This document shows, piece after piece, positions 42,996-54,245 of a stretch of DNA of 64,000 nucleotides. The stretch covers positions 17,208,660-17,272,659 of the forward strand of contig NC_087069.1 in the NCBI RefSeq assembly GCF_963678635.1, read 5' to 3'. A program made the position numbers and the translations under genes. Numbering within the stretch: position 1 is the stretch's first letter; the number at the start of each line of letters is the position of its first letter. The notes under the pieces were generated by a model. That model was not told where the DNA came from. It searched no databases and worked only from the letters and a program-made list of their open reading frames with translations. The stretch is from Symsagittifera roscoffensis (taxonomy: Eukaryota > Xenacoelomorpha > Acoela > Convolutidae).

Positions 42996-45384
42996 TTATT
43001 AGATATATAACAGAAACTGAGTTTTTCTGGTTTTTCAGAAAGCACGAGTACAATGATGAAAACATTCATAAGCAACAGCCAGCAACAAAATAAATGTAAA
43101 ATATATTAAAACTAGTTGGATCTCACTACATCAGGGGGGGGGGTTCAAGGGGTTACTGTGCTGGACTTTTTTACTTTTCATTTGATCTTAACAAGAAGTT
43201 AATGAATTCGTGTGAACTTGCGCAAAATACGAGGACACGCAACTGCAAAAATTACAAACCATATCGGAATCTTTTAAATTCTACTCTCGTGATATGAAAG
43301 CAAAAACTGAAATCATTGCATTCAGTCAAAAATTGTGCTTTGGGCTATAAAAATTTGTTGCAATCGCGCAAAGAATGACTCAAAAAATCAAAAACAAATG
43401 ACGGCTTACAAAAATAATCAATAATGAAATTTATCACAACGAGGAAAACTCAAGAACAAACAGAACTATACTTTGTTGAAAGATGTGCTGGTAAATACAT
43501 AGAAATGTTTTTTTTTAAAGATCAGTAACTATTTGGAATAACAGTCATCAAAATATATATTCAGATGACGTATTGATTTGAAGAAAAATAAAAGTAAAAC
43601 ATAAGAATTACTATATATCTCTATTCAAAGCAGATTACATTGTTCCAACTAATTGTAAGCTACACAAAAAAAAATCGGCAAATTTAATGAATTTGAAAAA
43701 CTCAGAACCTAGGCAACTCATGAAGCAGAAAAACTTTTGCCGAAGTATCAAAAAAAAATTTGCATCTTTGTTTATATTCAGTGCTTTCGAAAAATCTAAA
43801 TTAAAAAAAATAATAATTTTCAAATATGCGCTCGACTAAAATCGTCGAGGTTATTTTGCAGGAAACATTTTTGATAATAATGTTTTCTTATCAATATTCT
43901 CGCAATTTGAAGTGAAAAACTCATGTTCTATAATCTGATTGCCTTATATAAGCTGAAAAAGTTCAAAACAACAAGTTCAGACATTTCATTTAATATTTCA
44001 AGTAGGTAAAAAGATTAGAGAGAAGATAAAACCCTTGACAAAATTTTCTTGTATCTGCGATTTGAAAATGGTAAATATGAAAAAAAAATTTGGTTCAAAT
44101 TTGAAGTTAACCGTATTTGCTTTAAATATAGTGCAAATTTTAAACACCATTTTTCAAAGCTAAAAATTACAGCTGAAATGTTCAATAAAAAATTCAATTT
44201 ATTTTCAACGCCGACAAGTGTTTCAGGCTATTCAAAATCAGATAGCCAACTATGAATTTTTGCTTAGTTCAAAACTTCAATTTTCAGCTGTTTATAAAGT
44301 TTAAGTTTCATTTCGGTTGTCCGAACAAATTTGTAAGATAACTTAATGTCCGAGTTTCTGGAATGAAGTTGAAGATAAAATTTGCATTAAACAGTGTTTG
44401 CTTGTTAAAACTTTAATCATTTTTATGGTTTATTGAAAAACTCAAAATCGAAGCAAAGATTTTTTAATGCAAACGGTACAATAATTGTGCGGTGTTGTTG
44501 CCTCAAGTGCCAAATATAACCAATAATTGAAGCGTGTCAAGTTACGCTTATACTTTGTAATTTGCCAAACTTAAAAAAAACCAACTGTTTTGCTTTGAGA
44601 TTGTTTTGCTATTTGAGCTAGAGGTAGGTTGATTGCAACCTGCGCATAGAAAGTTTTGATTGAATAATTTTTTTATCTGAAAATTTTTATGACCGGACGA
44701 TGAAATATCTGGAAAAAAAATACCTCAAGAAATTGTACTGTTAATAATGTAGGAAAGAAAAACGTTCGTTTGGAAAAAATTTTTCGTTGTAACCAGTAGT
44801 TTTTCAAAAATGAAGGTCAATTATAGGGCAAATAATTTTAAAAAACAGTGTTACAGAATGTCCCTTTTAGCGCCATCACTTATCATTAACTGAGAGAGTG
44901 TTTACAATTGTTTTGAATGGGTGTATTTGTTAAACTATATGCCTTCCATTGACAGTTTTCAAAAATTTTAACAAATTTTGAAGCATTTTATAAAATTTTG
45001 GAACAATTTTTTCATCTCTGGTGGAAATACAGCTTGATTGAACAATTGTTCAAAGCTTCCTTTTGTTTATTTTAAATAGTGTCTGCTGTTTGCTGCAGAG
45101 TGACCATCCAAAAGCGGTTTATCTTTATCTAGGGCTTAAATAAACGAAACCCTTGGATAGAGTTGTTGGAATATTGTTCGGTGATATTGGGATTTTGGCT
45201 GATCTAAGTGGCGATCCGCTCTTTCCTTGGAGATATTCTCACGATTGGTTCCCAAACTCAGCAAGTTAAATTTTTTTTTAAACTCATGCTCACTGTTTTT
45301 TTTTGAGTTTTTGAAGTTTCAAAGGATTTAAATAGTAATTAGCAGAAACTTGAATGAGTTGTTTCAATTTTCAATTTCAATAAA
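42996..45384. other. AT-rich DNA, no gene seen
   Basis: Contains a G-run (about 43133-43143) and many A/T homopolymers. A partial reverse palindrome-like pairing of TTTGAAAAT/AAATTTTAA segments occurs near 44050-44170. No ORF resembles a known family. Confidence 0.4.
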
Positions 45385-47065
45385 TTTTTGTTCAAATCAG
45401 CATATTTGTTGCAAACACGCTTTTGCAATTTCCCGAAATCAGCTTTCATTTTTAGAAATTTGAATTACAATAATTGTTTGTTTAAATCAGCATATATGCT
45501 GCAAACACGCTTTTGCAATTTCCTGATATCAGCATTCATTTTGAATTTGAAAAAAAATGATTTGAATAGCAATTAGAAGATGGGTTGCGAAGCTGATTTT
45601 TTCACTATATAATTTTTTACTGATTTCAGGATAAAATGCTTCACACCTGCACTTTTTCGTTTTTTCGCAAAACGTTCAATCATTTGAACGTAATAATTTG
45701 AATAGTAATGATTTGAATAAAAATTAGAAAACATTTCAATGGGTTGCGAGACTGATTTTTGTCAGCTGATTGTTGTCTACAGGGGCAGATTTAGGAGGGG
45801 GGGCGTTGGGGCGGACGCTTCCCTCCTCATGGATTCGACCCCCTGCCGACCCAAAGGGCCCCCTTTGGCACTTTTTAAGAAATCCGTTTTTGGCCGACCG
45901 ACCTTAAAATTTTTCTAAAGGCGCCTTTTGCGCCAATATATACTAACTTTGAGGGGGAGCGCACGCCAAAAAAACGCGATTTGTTTTATGTCAAAACTTT
46001 CCAAAAAGTGCCCAAAAACGGCTTTTTTTAATCTGTTTTTCAAAAGATTGCCTGCGGCCCAGAGAAATTTGGCAAAAACACTGTCTTTTTACTGCTTTAG
46101 GAGAGCTCGGAGAATATCAATTTTGTCGACCCAAAAAAAAGTCGTCTAAATTTTCTTTTTTTAAAAAATCCGTCCCCGTCTCGAGAAAATCCTAGATCCG
46201 CCCCTTGTTGTCTATACATGTTTTTGCCGTTGTCAGCATATCTGCTGCACACCTGTTCCTTTTGCACTTTTGCAAAACAAGCATTCATTTTGACTTTGAA
46301 TATTAATGATTTGTATAGTAATTGTAGAAGAAATTTCGATGGGTAACGAAGTTTACTTTTATCAATTTTTTTAAATTAAATCAGCATATTTGCTGCACAC
46401 ATGCGCTTTTTTGCATTTTCACAAAACATGCATTTATTTTGAATTTGAATAGTATTGATGTACAGTAATTAGGAGAAACTTCAATGGGTTGCAAAATTAT
46501 TTTCGTCAATATAATTTTTTGCAAATGACAGCATATATGCAGCAGACATGCACTTTTTTGCATTTTTATACGAAACATGCGTTCATTTTCTTTTTGAATC
46601 ATGGTGATTTGAATAGTAATTAGATAGAATTTCAATGGGTTGCAAAATGATTTTTGTAAACATATATTTTTTGCAAATATCAGCATAAATGCAGCACACC
46701 TGCACTTTTTGCAATTTTATGAAACATGAGTTCATTCTGACGTTGAAACATGATGATTTGAATAGTAATTAGGAGAAATTTCAATGGGTTACCAAACTGA
46801 TTTTTGTCAACTGGTTTTTGTCTATATCTGTTTTTTTTGCTACTACCAGCATATATGGCGCACATCTGCACTTTTTTTTGCAATTTGACGAAACATGCAT
46901 TCATTTTGATTTTGATTAGTATTGATTTGAGTAGTAATTAGAAGAAATTTTAATATGTTACGAAAGTGATTTTAGTCAATATAAGTTTTTCTTAATATCA
47001 AAAAATATGCTGCACATCTGCATTTTTTTGCATTTTCACGAACCATGCTTTCGTATTGACATCTG
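45385..47065 (+). repeat. ~155-bp satellite array (CAGCATAT...TGCTGCACAC)
   Basis: About nine degenerate units begin with CAGCATAT.TGC.GCACAC, continue CACTTTTTTGCATTTTCACGAAACATGC and end with TTTGAATAGTAATTAG, then AATTTCAATGGGTTGC. Starts lie near 45397, 45488, 45630, 46235, 46383, 46530, 46681, 46848 and 46995. A hAT-type element (45781-46206) is inserted in the array. Unrelated in sequence to the APRT-intron array. Confidence 0.85.
45781..46206. mobile_element. hAT-type non-autonomous element, copy 1
   Basis: The 426-bp element starts CAGGGGCAGATTTAGG and ends CCTAGATCCGCCCCTT, an imperfect terminal inverted repeat. It is flanked by an identical octamer, GTTGTCTA, at 45773-45780 and 46207-46214. 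Eight-base target duplication and CAGGGGC termini fit the hAT superfamily. Interior blocks (GGATTCGACCCCCTGCCGACCC and GGCGCCTTTTGCGCC) are shared with the copies at 47947 and, inverted, 63524. Inserted in the 155-bp satellite. Confidence 0.92.
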
Positions 47066-47239
47066 AATTTATCTCAACCTCTCATGTATATTCACCGAAA
47101 TCTGTGTTTCTTTGTTATTCGCGAATCAGAAAGCACTCAAATCATATTTTTATGTTCAATAAAAACTATAAGCGGGGAAACCCAGGGTTATCAAAATGTT
47201 TCAAATCATAATTACTACATTTTTCTACTGTTTAGGATG

Positions 47240-47533
47240 CTAATTTAAATCCGCTATTAGCTCCGAAACAAATCTGTTTTGAAAGAAGGCAGTCGGAAAA
47301 ATCAGAGCTTCGCCCTGATATACGGACCATATTGCGTCACAATAAAATGAAAAAAGGGCATATTTTGCCTCTGAGCATTCAGTAATCAGAAACTGATTCT
47401 TCAGCAGAAAACCGATCAAAAACTGCAATTTTTTTTCAATTATCGCGCACTCGGACATTCTCTGAAAATACTGTACGAAATTTGTTTGCGGCTCGACCTT
47501 CATGGCTTTGACTTTGTCACTATCGTGAACAGT
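47240..47533 (-). CDS. Candidate exon of an unidentified protein
   Basis: On the minus strand, after a good acceptor (GCTTGCTTTCAG), 97 codons are open in phase 0 to TAG. The sequence starts TVHDSDKVKAMKVEPQ, includes FVQYFQRMSECAIIEKKLQF and ends FFQNRFVSELIADLN. Composition is protein-like (helical, mixed charge) and unlike the adjacent satellite. An internal ATG at 47503 would give 87 residues. I do not recognise the family, and upstream exons may have been displaced by the element at 47947. Confidence 0.4.
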   Translation of the reverse strand, partial: TVHDSDKVKAMKVEPQTNFVQYFQRMSECAIIEKKLQFLIGFLLKNQFLITECSEAKYALFSFYCDAIWSVYQGEALIFPTAFFQNRFVSELIADLN

Positions 47534-47946
47534 CTGAAAGCAAGCTTATACATAATTCAAGAAAATTCGACACCTAATTTTTTTGATAAGACTATCGTTA
47601 CTAAAATTGGGTATTTTCAGACTTTGCAGATCAATTAGATGCGTGCACAACCAGCGCGACCAAAGCAAATTTATCTGCGTCTGAGGTACTCAGTGACCTT
47701 TCGAACTTCAAAAGAAGATCAAAGCAGAGAAAATGTGTCTGAGAAGCAAAAAGAAATGGATGACTGGAAAGCATGGAGTGTAAACTACTAAGATTTAAAA
47801 AATCCTGTACAAAATAAGACTTGACAAACTTATGTTGACCAAAGTTTGATGTGTTTATGCGTCTTGGCCCAAAAAATTTGTTCGATTTTGCTCGGCACAT
47901 AGTATTTCTCTTCAGCATGGAGGCTGGTGTAATGATCTTCTTCCAC

Positions 47947-49439
47947 CAGCGCGCCACCAGTGGATTTAGGAGGAGGGGGACAGGAGACGCATCCCTTCTC
48001 AGGGATTCGACCCCATGCCGACCCTCTTCGTACAAAGGTGCCCTGCAGTGAAAAAAATGGATATAAATCGATTATATACATAAAAATCTACAGATTAACG
48101 TAAGTATAGAATCGATTTATCTACAACCATTTTGCGAACATTAATCGATTCTATACAGTTAGAATCTATTTTTCCACTAAAAATAAATGTATTTTAGTGC
48201 CAAAACAATCAATTCTTCTATTCTATAAAACCTGTATTTAATCTGTAGATAATCTGCATTTAGTCAGTATGTAATCTCTATACATTGAAACCTGTAGATA
48301 ATCTGTATATAATCGGTAGATAATCTGTAGACAATCTGTAGTATATAATCTGTATACAATCTATTTAAAATTGATTAAATTGCCCAAAAACCATAAGGGT
48401 CGCATCAATTTCAGTTTTGGTCATTCATGATTTATATTAATGATTTTGTCACAAATTCAACAAAAATTTGTTAGCAGGAAAATTTTCTTTAGTATTACAG
48501 TGAGCTGAACTCACTTAACAAAAATTGTTGACCACAAACTTCAAGTTTTAAGAGATCCATCAAGGATTTTGCAATCTAAGGGTTCCCGTGGTAATAAAAG
48601 TAAATTTGTGCAAAAATTCTTCAACTGCCACTTAAAAGATCAACTTTCCCAGCCCAATTTTGCTTAAAAAAATCAATAAAAAATTAGAAAACTTAACATA
48701 GTGCAGTTAGTTTTTGCAGCAACCCATTCTGAAAAAAAATGATTTGAGTTTTTTTTTCTCAAACATCAGAAAGAAAAATTCAATGAAAAGCATGCATTAT
48801 AATTTATTTTTATTACAACCATATCATCTGATTGGCGACAGTGTTGAGAAAATCAGTATGTAATTTGTGTATATTCTGAACAAAAAAGTGTATAATATGT
48901 ATATAGTCTGTTCATAATCTGTATAAAATCAGTATATAATCTGTAGATATTGTGTAGATAATCTGTAACTAATCTCTAGATAATCTGTAAATATTCTCTC
49001 GATAATCTGTATACAATATGTATATAGTATGCAGGAAATTTGATACAGAAAAAAAAAACAATTTTAGAGTGTTTTGGTTTTGATTATTTAATGAAAAAAT
49101 ACAGTATGAAATTTTTGCAAAGTAAAATGCATTTTAATTAATTATTAAAACTGCATAATCAAAGCTTTACTATATAAAATTACAAGAGATCTAAAATCTG
49201 TATGTTTTTCTGTAGATGATCGATTTTGATCCATTTTGTCACTGCGGGCCCCCTTTGTACTAACTTTTAAGGGGAAGCGCGCGCCAATAAAAACGCGATT
49301 TTTTGGTCAATTTGGGGTCCTTATAGTGATTTGGTAGAGCTCAGAAAACCTCATTGGTCGATCAAAAAAAAACGTCGACAAAATTTTCAGAAAATCTTGT
49401 CGATCCACCCTTCTCGAGAAAATCCTAGATCCGCCCCTG
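47947..49439. mobile_element. hAT-type non-autonomous element, copy 2 (with nested insertion)
   Basis: Left end CAGCGCGCCACCAGTGGATTTAGGAGG and right end TCCTAGATCCGCCCCTG match copy 1. Flanks TCTTCCAC (47939-47946) and TCTTCTAC (49440-49447) are a 7/8 target duplication. The left end appears to carry a short insertion relative to copy 1. The interior is interrupted at 48045-49245 by another inverted-repeat element, which splits the GGGCCCCCTTTG block. Confidence 0.8.
48045..49245. mobile_element. Nested inverted-repeat element with ATCTGTA arrays
   Basis: Begins GCAGTGAAAAAAATGGAT and ends ATCCATTTTGTCACTGC, a 17-bp terminal inverted repeat with two differences. Inside, two zones (48225-48370 and 48885-49045) consist of degenerate repeats of ATAATCTGTAG/ATATAATCTGTA in the same orientation. 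No ORF. No clear target duplication could be read. Superfamily uncertain. Confidence 0.75.
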
Positions 49440-49447
49440 TCTTCTAC

Positions 49448-51074
49448 TGAAAGACAATTTTTTTTTCAAATTTGTGCGGAAGTGGAACTAAGAGGAAGAA
49501 AAGCAAGGTCATCAAGAGTTACAGGGATATCGGTAGCAAGAGTTCATGTAAGAAAAAACGAGGTTACAGACTATGATGCCAACTGTAAACTAATAACGGC
49601 AACCTTGATGTTAACCTAATTTAAGACTGTTTATTCACAAGGGAAACGACCAGCATACGAGCTGTTCGGCTCTTCATGGAGGCCTGTTTTTTTCCCCTGT
49701 TTAGGATCTACATGCAATTCGTTTTTATTGGTTTTTGTTCTGGGCTGGGTAATGTTGCCTCACCCTCAAGCAACGAGCACGGATCATGTTGGGCCTCGAA
49801 CATCCGACCTTTGGAACTGCAAAAGAAGATCAAAGCAGAGAAAATGTGCCTGAGAAGCACAGAGAAATTGGATGAGCGGAAAGCATGGAGTGTAAACTAC
49901 TCAAGATAAAAACTGTACAAATTAAGACCAGATACGCAAACAAACTTAACATTTTCAATATTCTAATTTGGAAAACGAAACAAAGTAGACAGTTTGCAAA
50001 AACAAAAAATATGTATAATTTTTGGTGCAAGGATTGTTGTCAACTAATTGTCGGTATGAAAGCGCCTTTTTATCAAGATCGAGATAAAGACACCAGGATA
50101 TAATTACATTGACAAATGCAACAAACCGCAAGGAAGTGCATTCAGAAATAGGAAGAGTTGCTTCTAAAATTGATGTTTGAATATGTATTACGAGGCCTCT
50201 AGGTTTTTTTTGGATGATGCGGATCTGGTGATTTTCGACAGAAGCTTAATCCTTTGAAGTTTCGTTGTGTTCCAAAATTAACACAACTAGGCCTCGTAAA
50301 TTTTTCATCTACCCAAACTTATTTTTGAAATCAGCACCGATAAACAGACGATAGAAGAGGTTTGATAGAAGAGTAGAGTGGAGTGTTGCATTCAAAAAAA
50401 CTCTACAGAAGACAGAAATGCGGTTTGCCTCTCATTTTTTTCTGTATAGCCAGAAGAATCAAACAGAGTATTGCGAAGGGAAAGCGAGAAGGAGATAGAT
50501 TAATACGAAACTGATTTCAAATAGATCACTACGAAATACCGAGAATTAGATTAATACAGTATGGTGCTAGAACAATCACCGAGGATTTTTCAGCGACCGA
50601 GAATGAGACAAATTGTGTAATTTCTGAAAGCCAGTGGAGAACGACACAAAACCCAGAAGTAATGCCCAAACGAAATGTTAAAAGAAAATCAGAATGGGTA
50701 TTCTAGATTTCTAGATTTGGACAAGATAATTGGCTGTACGGTTGTCAAAAGAGAAGATATGTTAGGTAAAATGTGGAGTTTCAATCTAAAGAAGATGAAG
50801 ATTGACGGAGAGAGACAACAAAAAAAAACCGACCCAAAAGAATGACGAAAGGTGAACAGGGGAAACTCCTTGAAACCATGAAACTTAAATTACTAAGAAA
50901 CCATGGAAGAAGAAAACCGAAACTGCAAAAACTCTCAAGGCGGGCGATCATTTGTATCAAACTAACTTCGCAAAGACAAATTCGGAGTTGGCAACCCAAA
51001 CATGTCTTGTTGATGAGCTGCAAAAAGATTAGTTCGCAAAAATTAAGTACAAATTGGGTAGTAAAAAGGCTTTG
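49448..51074. other. Mixed repeat remnants, no gene supported
   Basis: Contains the second copy of the tRNA-derived SINE-like segment (about 49645-49815), the second ~110-bp direct repeat and purine-rich plus-strand sequence up to the retrotransposon target site. ORFs at 50781-51129 partly run into the LTR and are not convincing. Confidence 0.45.
51070..51074. other. Target-site duplication CTTTG (left)
   Basis: Five bases identical to 58108-58112, immediately outside the two LTRs; the expected size for Ty3/Gypsy integration. Confidence 0.92.
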
Positions 51075-51380
51075 TGAGATTTGCCGAGATTTAAAGGACA
51101 AAACTAGATTGTTCGTAATAGTGAATTGATTGATTAGTTGCTTTGATTCTTAGTTACTTGAGATTTAGTTAGTCAGACTTTGACTAAATGAAATAGAACA
51201 AATAGAGATTGAATAAACTTTACATCTAACAACGATGTATACAAAACATAAGAGTGATCACACACAGTGTGTCGCTCGGTAAGGCCAATCCGGTGACCTT
51301 GAGCAGACTGGTAAATAACTATGCAGCATGGCTGCAAAAGACAGCAAAATAAATGAGGTACTAAATGTCACCTCATCACA
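51075..51380 (-). repeat. 3' LTR
   Basis: 306 bp, TG...CA. Compared with the other LTR it has T at the GGCCAATCCGG site near 51289 (C in the partner) and A at 51370 (G in the partner). Confidence 0.96.
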
Positions 51381-51388
51381 TTCCCCGC
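51381..51388 (-). other. Polypurine tract (candidate)
   Basis: On the element's strand the bases just before the 3' LTR read GCGGGGAA then TGTGATG; a short purine run in the position of the plus-strand primer. Confidence 0.6.
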
Positions 51389-51563
51389 GGAAGGGAAAAT
51401 TTTTGGGGAACCCAAAAATTGTTTAATACATAAATAAATAGACAGCACCCCTAAGCATTATTTTAGATAGCACCCCTATCCCGTAAAATGCACGGTGAAA
51501 AGAATAATGTTTAAATACGAAGTTTTGTTAAAAGTTTGAGAGTGAGTGTTTTTTTTTCGATCT

Positions 51564-54245
51564 TCAGATTTCGTCCTGAGCTTTAACTGGCGAGGAGGAA
51601 AATGACGCCTCCGGAGAAGTTAAGTGTAAACGGTCCCGAACAAGAAGTCTACGTTTAGGTGACGTGGAGGATGATGGCACTGAAGTGTCTTTTGCGTATG
51701 TCTTGGAAGATGGTACAATACTTGTAGAGAATGACAAGTCGGCTTCTTTTCCTAATGATTTGGCTTCTTCCACCGATTTGACCGAGTGCCGTAACGGGTC
51801 GCCGAAAAATCTTGTGGCCTTTTTGTTTCGAGATGAGGCCCGAGTGCCTTCCAGATCATCCGTAGTCGGTTGAGCTGGGAGAGAAAGAGAAGGGAGCGAC
51901 GAATATTGGTCTGCCTGGGCGCCTTTTCCTTGGACAATAGGACTCTCGGAATCAACCACGTCCAGTGGTACTTGATGCGAACCAGCAACCCAAGTTGTGG
52001 ACTCAGCAGGCTGAATGGTGAGCGGGGGGTCGACACTAGTATCCATAGAAGATGGGCCCGGTGTGAGGGACGAGCTGCCAAACGTAACCGGTTGTGAATC
52101 GTCGTGTAGCCGTAATCGCTTTTCCATCGGAGTAGATGTCCGAGTTTCATGCAAAGCGTGCTGAACGGGAGGGCTCTCACTAAATGAATCCGCAGTAAGG
52201 TCCACCACCGCCGGGTATGACGCGCTCGTGTTAGCTGGCCGTTTTTCGAGCAATTTTGGGCTAGATGCGCGAGTAAATGGTTTCTTCCCCCCACTTTTTG
52301 AAGATGAAGTTTGGAGCCGATCACCTAGTGTGTTGTAAGTTGCTGAAATGTTATTATAATTAGGCTTAAGACAGACATGATTTTTCCGATACACCTTTCC
52401 CTTGTCGGTAACATATGTATGATCGGTGACACGAGTAATTTTGAATTTCGCGAGTTTAAAAAGAGGTTTGCCAGACTGACGATCTATAATTTTTCTAAAC
52501 ACTCTCACACGTGTAGGATCGGATAAAAGGAGAGATTCTAGTTTACTTGTCTTAGACTGTCGACGGGGTTGAAGTGTCGGTAGACGGCGAACAGTATCTT
52601 GGGCCTCTGGAGGCGTATTGATTGACCGGTCTTCCGCAAAGTATAGTGTTTTGCGAGAGAGGTCTGTTTTTAGTGACTGAGCCAAATCCAAATGGCGACT
52701 CGACAGCTCCTGTAGCACCCGTTTTCCCCCATCTGGTGGAAGATTTCTTTTCTGTTGAGACCAGTTATTAGCCGCCCGGGCAAGATCGGCCAGCGCCTTG
52801 TACGGCGCACTGTCGGCAATGTTTCCCTCCAGAGAGAACATTGGGTTGAACCGTGGGGAAATCTGAGGACTGAGACTGCCTCTTGGCACCACTTTGGCAC
52901 GATCTCGACTATAGTCCTGACTGGCAATTTGATCCGGCGTCAAGAGGTTGCGTTCAAGTCTTTGTGCTGAAGTATCAGAATTAACTATATTATGAAAAGC
53001 TTGTGACCATTCAGTATTGGGTTTTCGTCCGAAGTGCATTTCAAAAGGTGACTTCTTAAGTGTAGAATGATTGCTTTTACGGATATCTTCTATAATTCGA
53101 TAGAGTACTTCTTTCAAGTTACCGAAAGTAAGATCCAGTTGTTCAGTGCCTAACTTGGGTTTTATTGTTTGTATCGTACGTTCGACGAGGCCAGAGCCCC
53201 GATGGTCTCCGACTGGGGAAAAGATGTGTTTGATACCTTTACTAGTAGAAAATTGTTGTAATTTTTCGTTTTTAAAGCCGGAGCCATGATCAGTCCTGAT
53301 AGAATGAGGTAAGCCATGAATTCGGATATAAGATTCAAGAAATTTCGTAATATTTTTAGCCCCAGTAGTTTTTGTAATAAGTACAGAAGGAAATTTCGAG
53401 AAACGATCGATAGCTACCAAGAGGAATATTTTTACGCCTCTATCATCTACAATAGGACCGGCAAAATCTAACTGTAACTCCTGATTAGGCCCCGTTAACA
53501 AGGGCAAAGATTGAGCGGTATGAAAAGTCTTGACGGGCTTTAAGTTCTTACCATACAACGTGCATTCGCGGCATCTTTCGCAGGTGTCGACTATCTGCCG
53601 ATTCATAAATGGCCACCAAATGTATTCAGAGGCTGACATCATGGCCTCTTGACCCGGGTGCGACCGATGAAGGCGGGCAAGAACAGCTGGTCTCAGGACT
53701 TCTGGGATGGCCAGTTTGTTGTCAATTATCACACAGTTGTTGACAACCGCTGCTTTCGACCAGAATTGGGCCATGTAGGTTCCGAGTTTGTTAAAACTGG
53801 AAACGTCTTTGTTATTGATGGCCCGTTTCATCGGACCCAGAAATCTATCTTCTTCTGTGAGCTCGGCTAGCAAGTCAGCGTCGAATAATCCCGGTAGTCC
53901 CACAATTTCTTTCTTGGACTTGGAGATGATAGGCTTTCCACCATTGATTGCATACACGCCAACTTTATCAACAGAATGAGCTCTGCCCGGTCTTGACAAT
54001 CGGCACTTCCGCAAAGCCTCCAAAAGCTGGTTGTGTCCCTCCCTTCTGGAGACAGTCCTGGCAGCAACAAATCGGGTTTTCGCCGCACGCTCTCTGGTCC
54101 GATTGCGTTGACGTACCTGGTCCAGTCGTGAGATTCGTCCTACTTGACGAGATCTTACTGAAGGGCGCGGGCTCGGCCGTCGAAAATTAGGTGAACTCAA
54201 TGTGAAGTTTTCGACAAAAGAGAGGAGTTCTGCTTGTTCCTCCAT
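51564..54245 (-). CDS. Retrotransposon ORF2: integrase
   Basis: 893 residues. After about 100 residues of basic linker, the HHCC zinc-binding region follows: H193, H196, and a cysteine pair among C222, C225 and C228. The catalytic core has D260 (LQLDFAG), D319 (RTDHGS) and E355 (GLVERTIQ), spacing D-x58-D-x35-E, the exact DD35E pattern. Around 600-650 a KFKITRVTDHTYVTDKGKVYRKNHVCLKP segment resembles the small C-terminal domain. A serine-rich tail of about 230 residues follows. It begins with an ATG inside the end of ORF1, in the -1 frame, so expression needs frameshifting or reinitiation. Integrase as a separate ORF is unusual, since most relatives fuse it to RT. Confidence 0.95.
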   Translation of the reverse strand: MEEQAELLSFVENFTLSSPNFRRPSPRPSVRSRQVGRISRLDQVRQRNRTRERAAKTRFVAARTVSRREGHNQLLEALRKCRLSRPGRAHSVDKVGVYAINGGKPIISKSKKEIVGLPGLFDADLLAELTEEDRFLGPMKRAINNKDVSSFNKLGTYMAQFWSKAAVVNNCVIIDNKLAIPEVLRPAVLARLHRSHPGQEAMMSASEYIWWPFMNRQIVDTCERCRECTLYGKNLKPVKTFHTAQSLPLLTGPNQELQLDFAGPIVDDRGVKIFLLVAIDRFSKFPSVLITKTTGAKNITKFLESYIRIHGLPHSIRTDHGSGFKNEKLQQFSTSKGIKHIFSPVGDHRGSGLVERTIQTIKPKLGTEQLDLTFGNLKEVLYRIIEDIRKSNHSTLKKSPFEMHFGRKPNTEWSQAFHNIVNSDTSAQRLERNLLTPDQIASQDYSRDRAKVVPRGSLSPQISPRFNPMFSLEGNIADSAPYKALADLARAANNWSQQKRNLPPDGGKRVLQELSSRHLDLAQSLKTDLSRKTLYFAEDRSINTPPEAQDTVRRLPTLQPRRQSKTSKLESLLLSDPTRVRVFRKIIDRQSGKPLFKLAKFKITRVTDHTYVTDKGKVYRKNHVCLKPNYNNISATYNTLGDRLQTSSSKSGGKKPFTRASSPKLLEKRPANTSASYPAVVDLTADSFSESPPVQHALHETRTSTPMEKRLRLHDDSQPVTFGSSSLTPGPSSMDTSVDPPLTIQPAESTTWVAGSHQVPLDVVDSESPIVQGKGAQADQYSSLPSLSLPAQPTTDDLEGTRASSRNKKATRFFGDPLRHSVKSVEEAKSLGKEADLSFSTSIVPSSKTYAKDTSVPSSSTSPKRRLLVRDRLHLTSPEASFSSSPVKAQDEI

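Larger units (their letters stand above)
47690..49906 (+). repeat. Pair of ~110-bp direct repeats flanking the hAT insertion
   Basis: 47692-47800 and 49807-49912 share GAAGATCAAAGCAGAGAAAA, TGAGAAGCA and GAAAGCATGGAGTGTAAACT with about 10% differences. The sequence is not T-rich and may come from coding DNA, but no protein family is recognised. The second copy continues into a short ORF to 50103. Confidence 0.7.

Noticed and set aside
46381-46904. Minus-strand ORFs with repeated NACFVKMQKSA-like peptide
   Set aside because: They are translations of the 155-bp satellite, not a repetitive protein.
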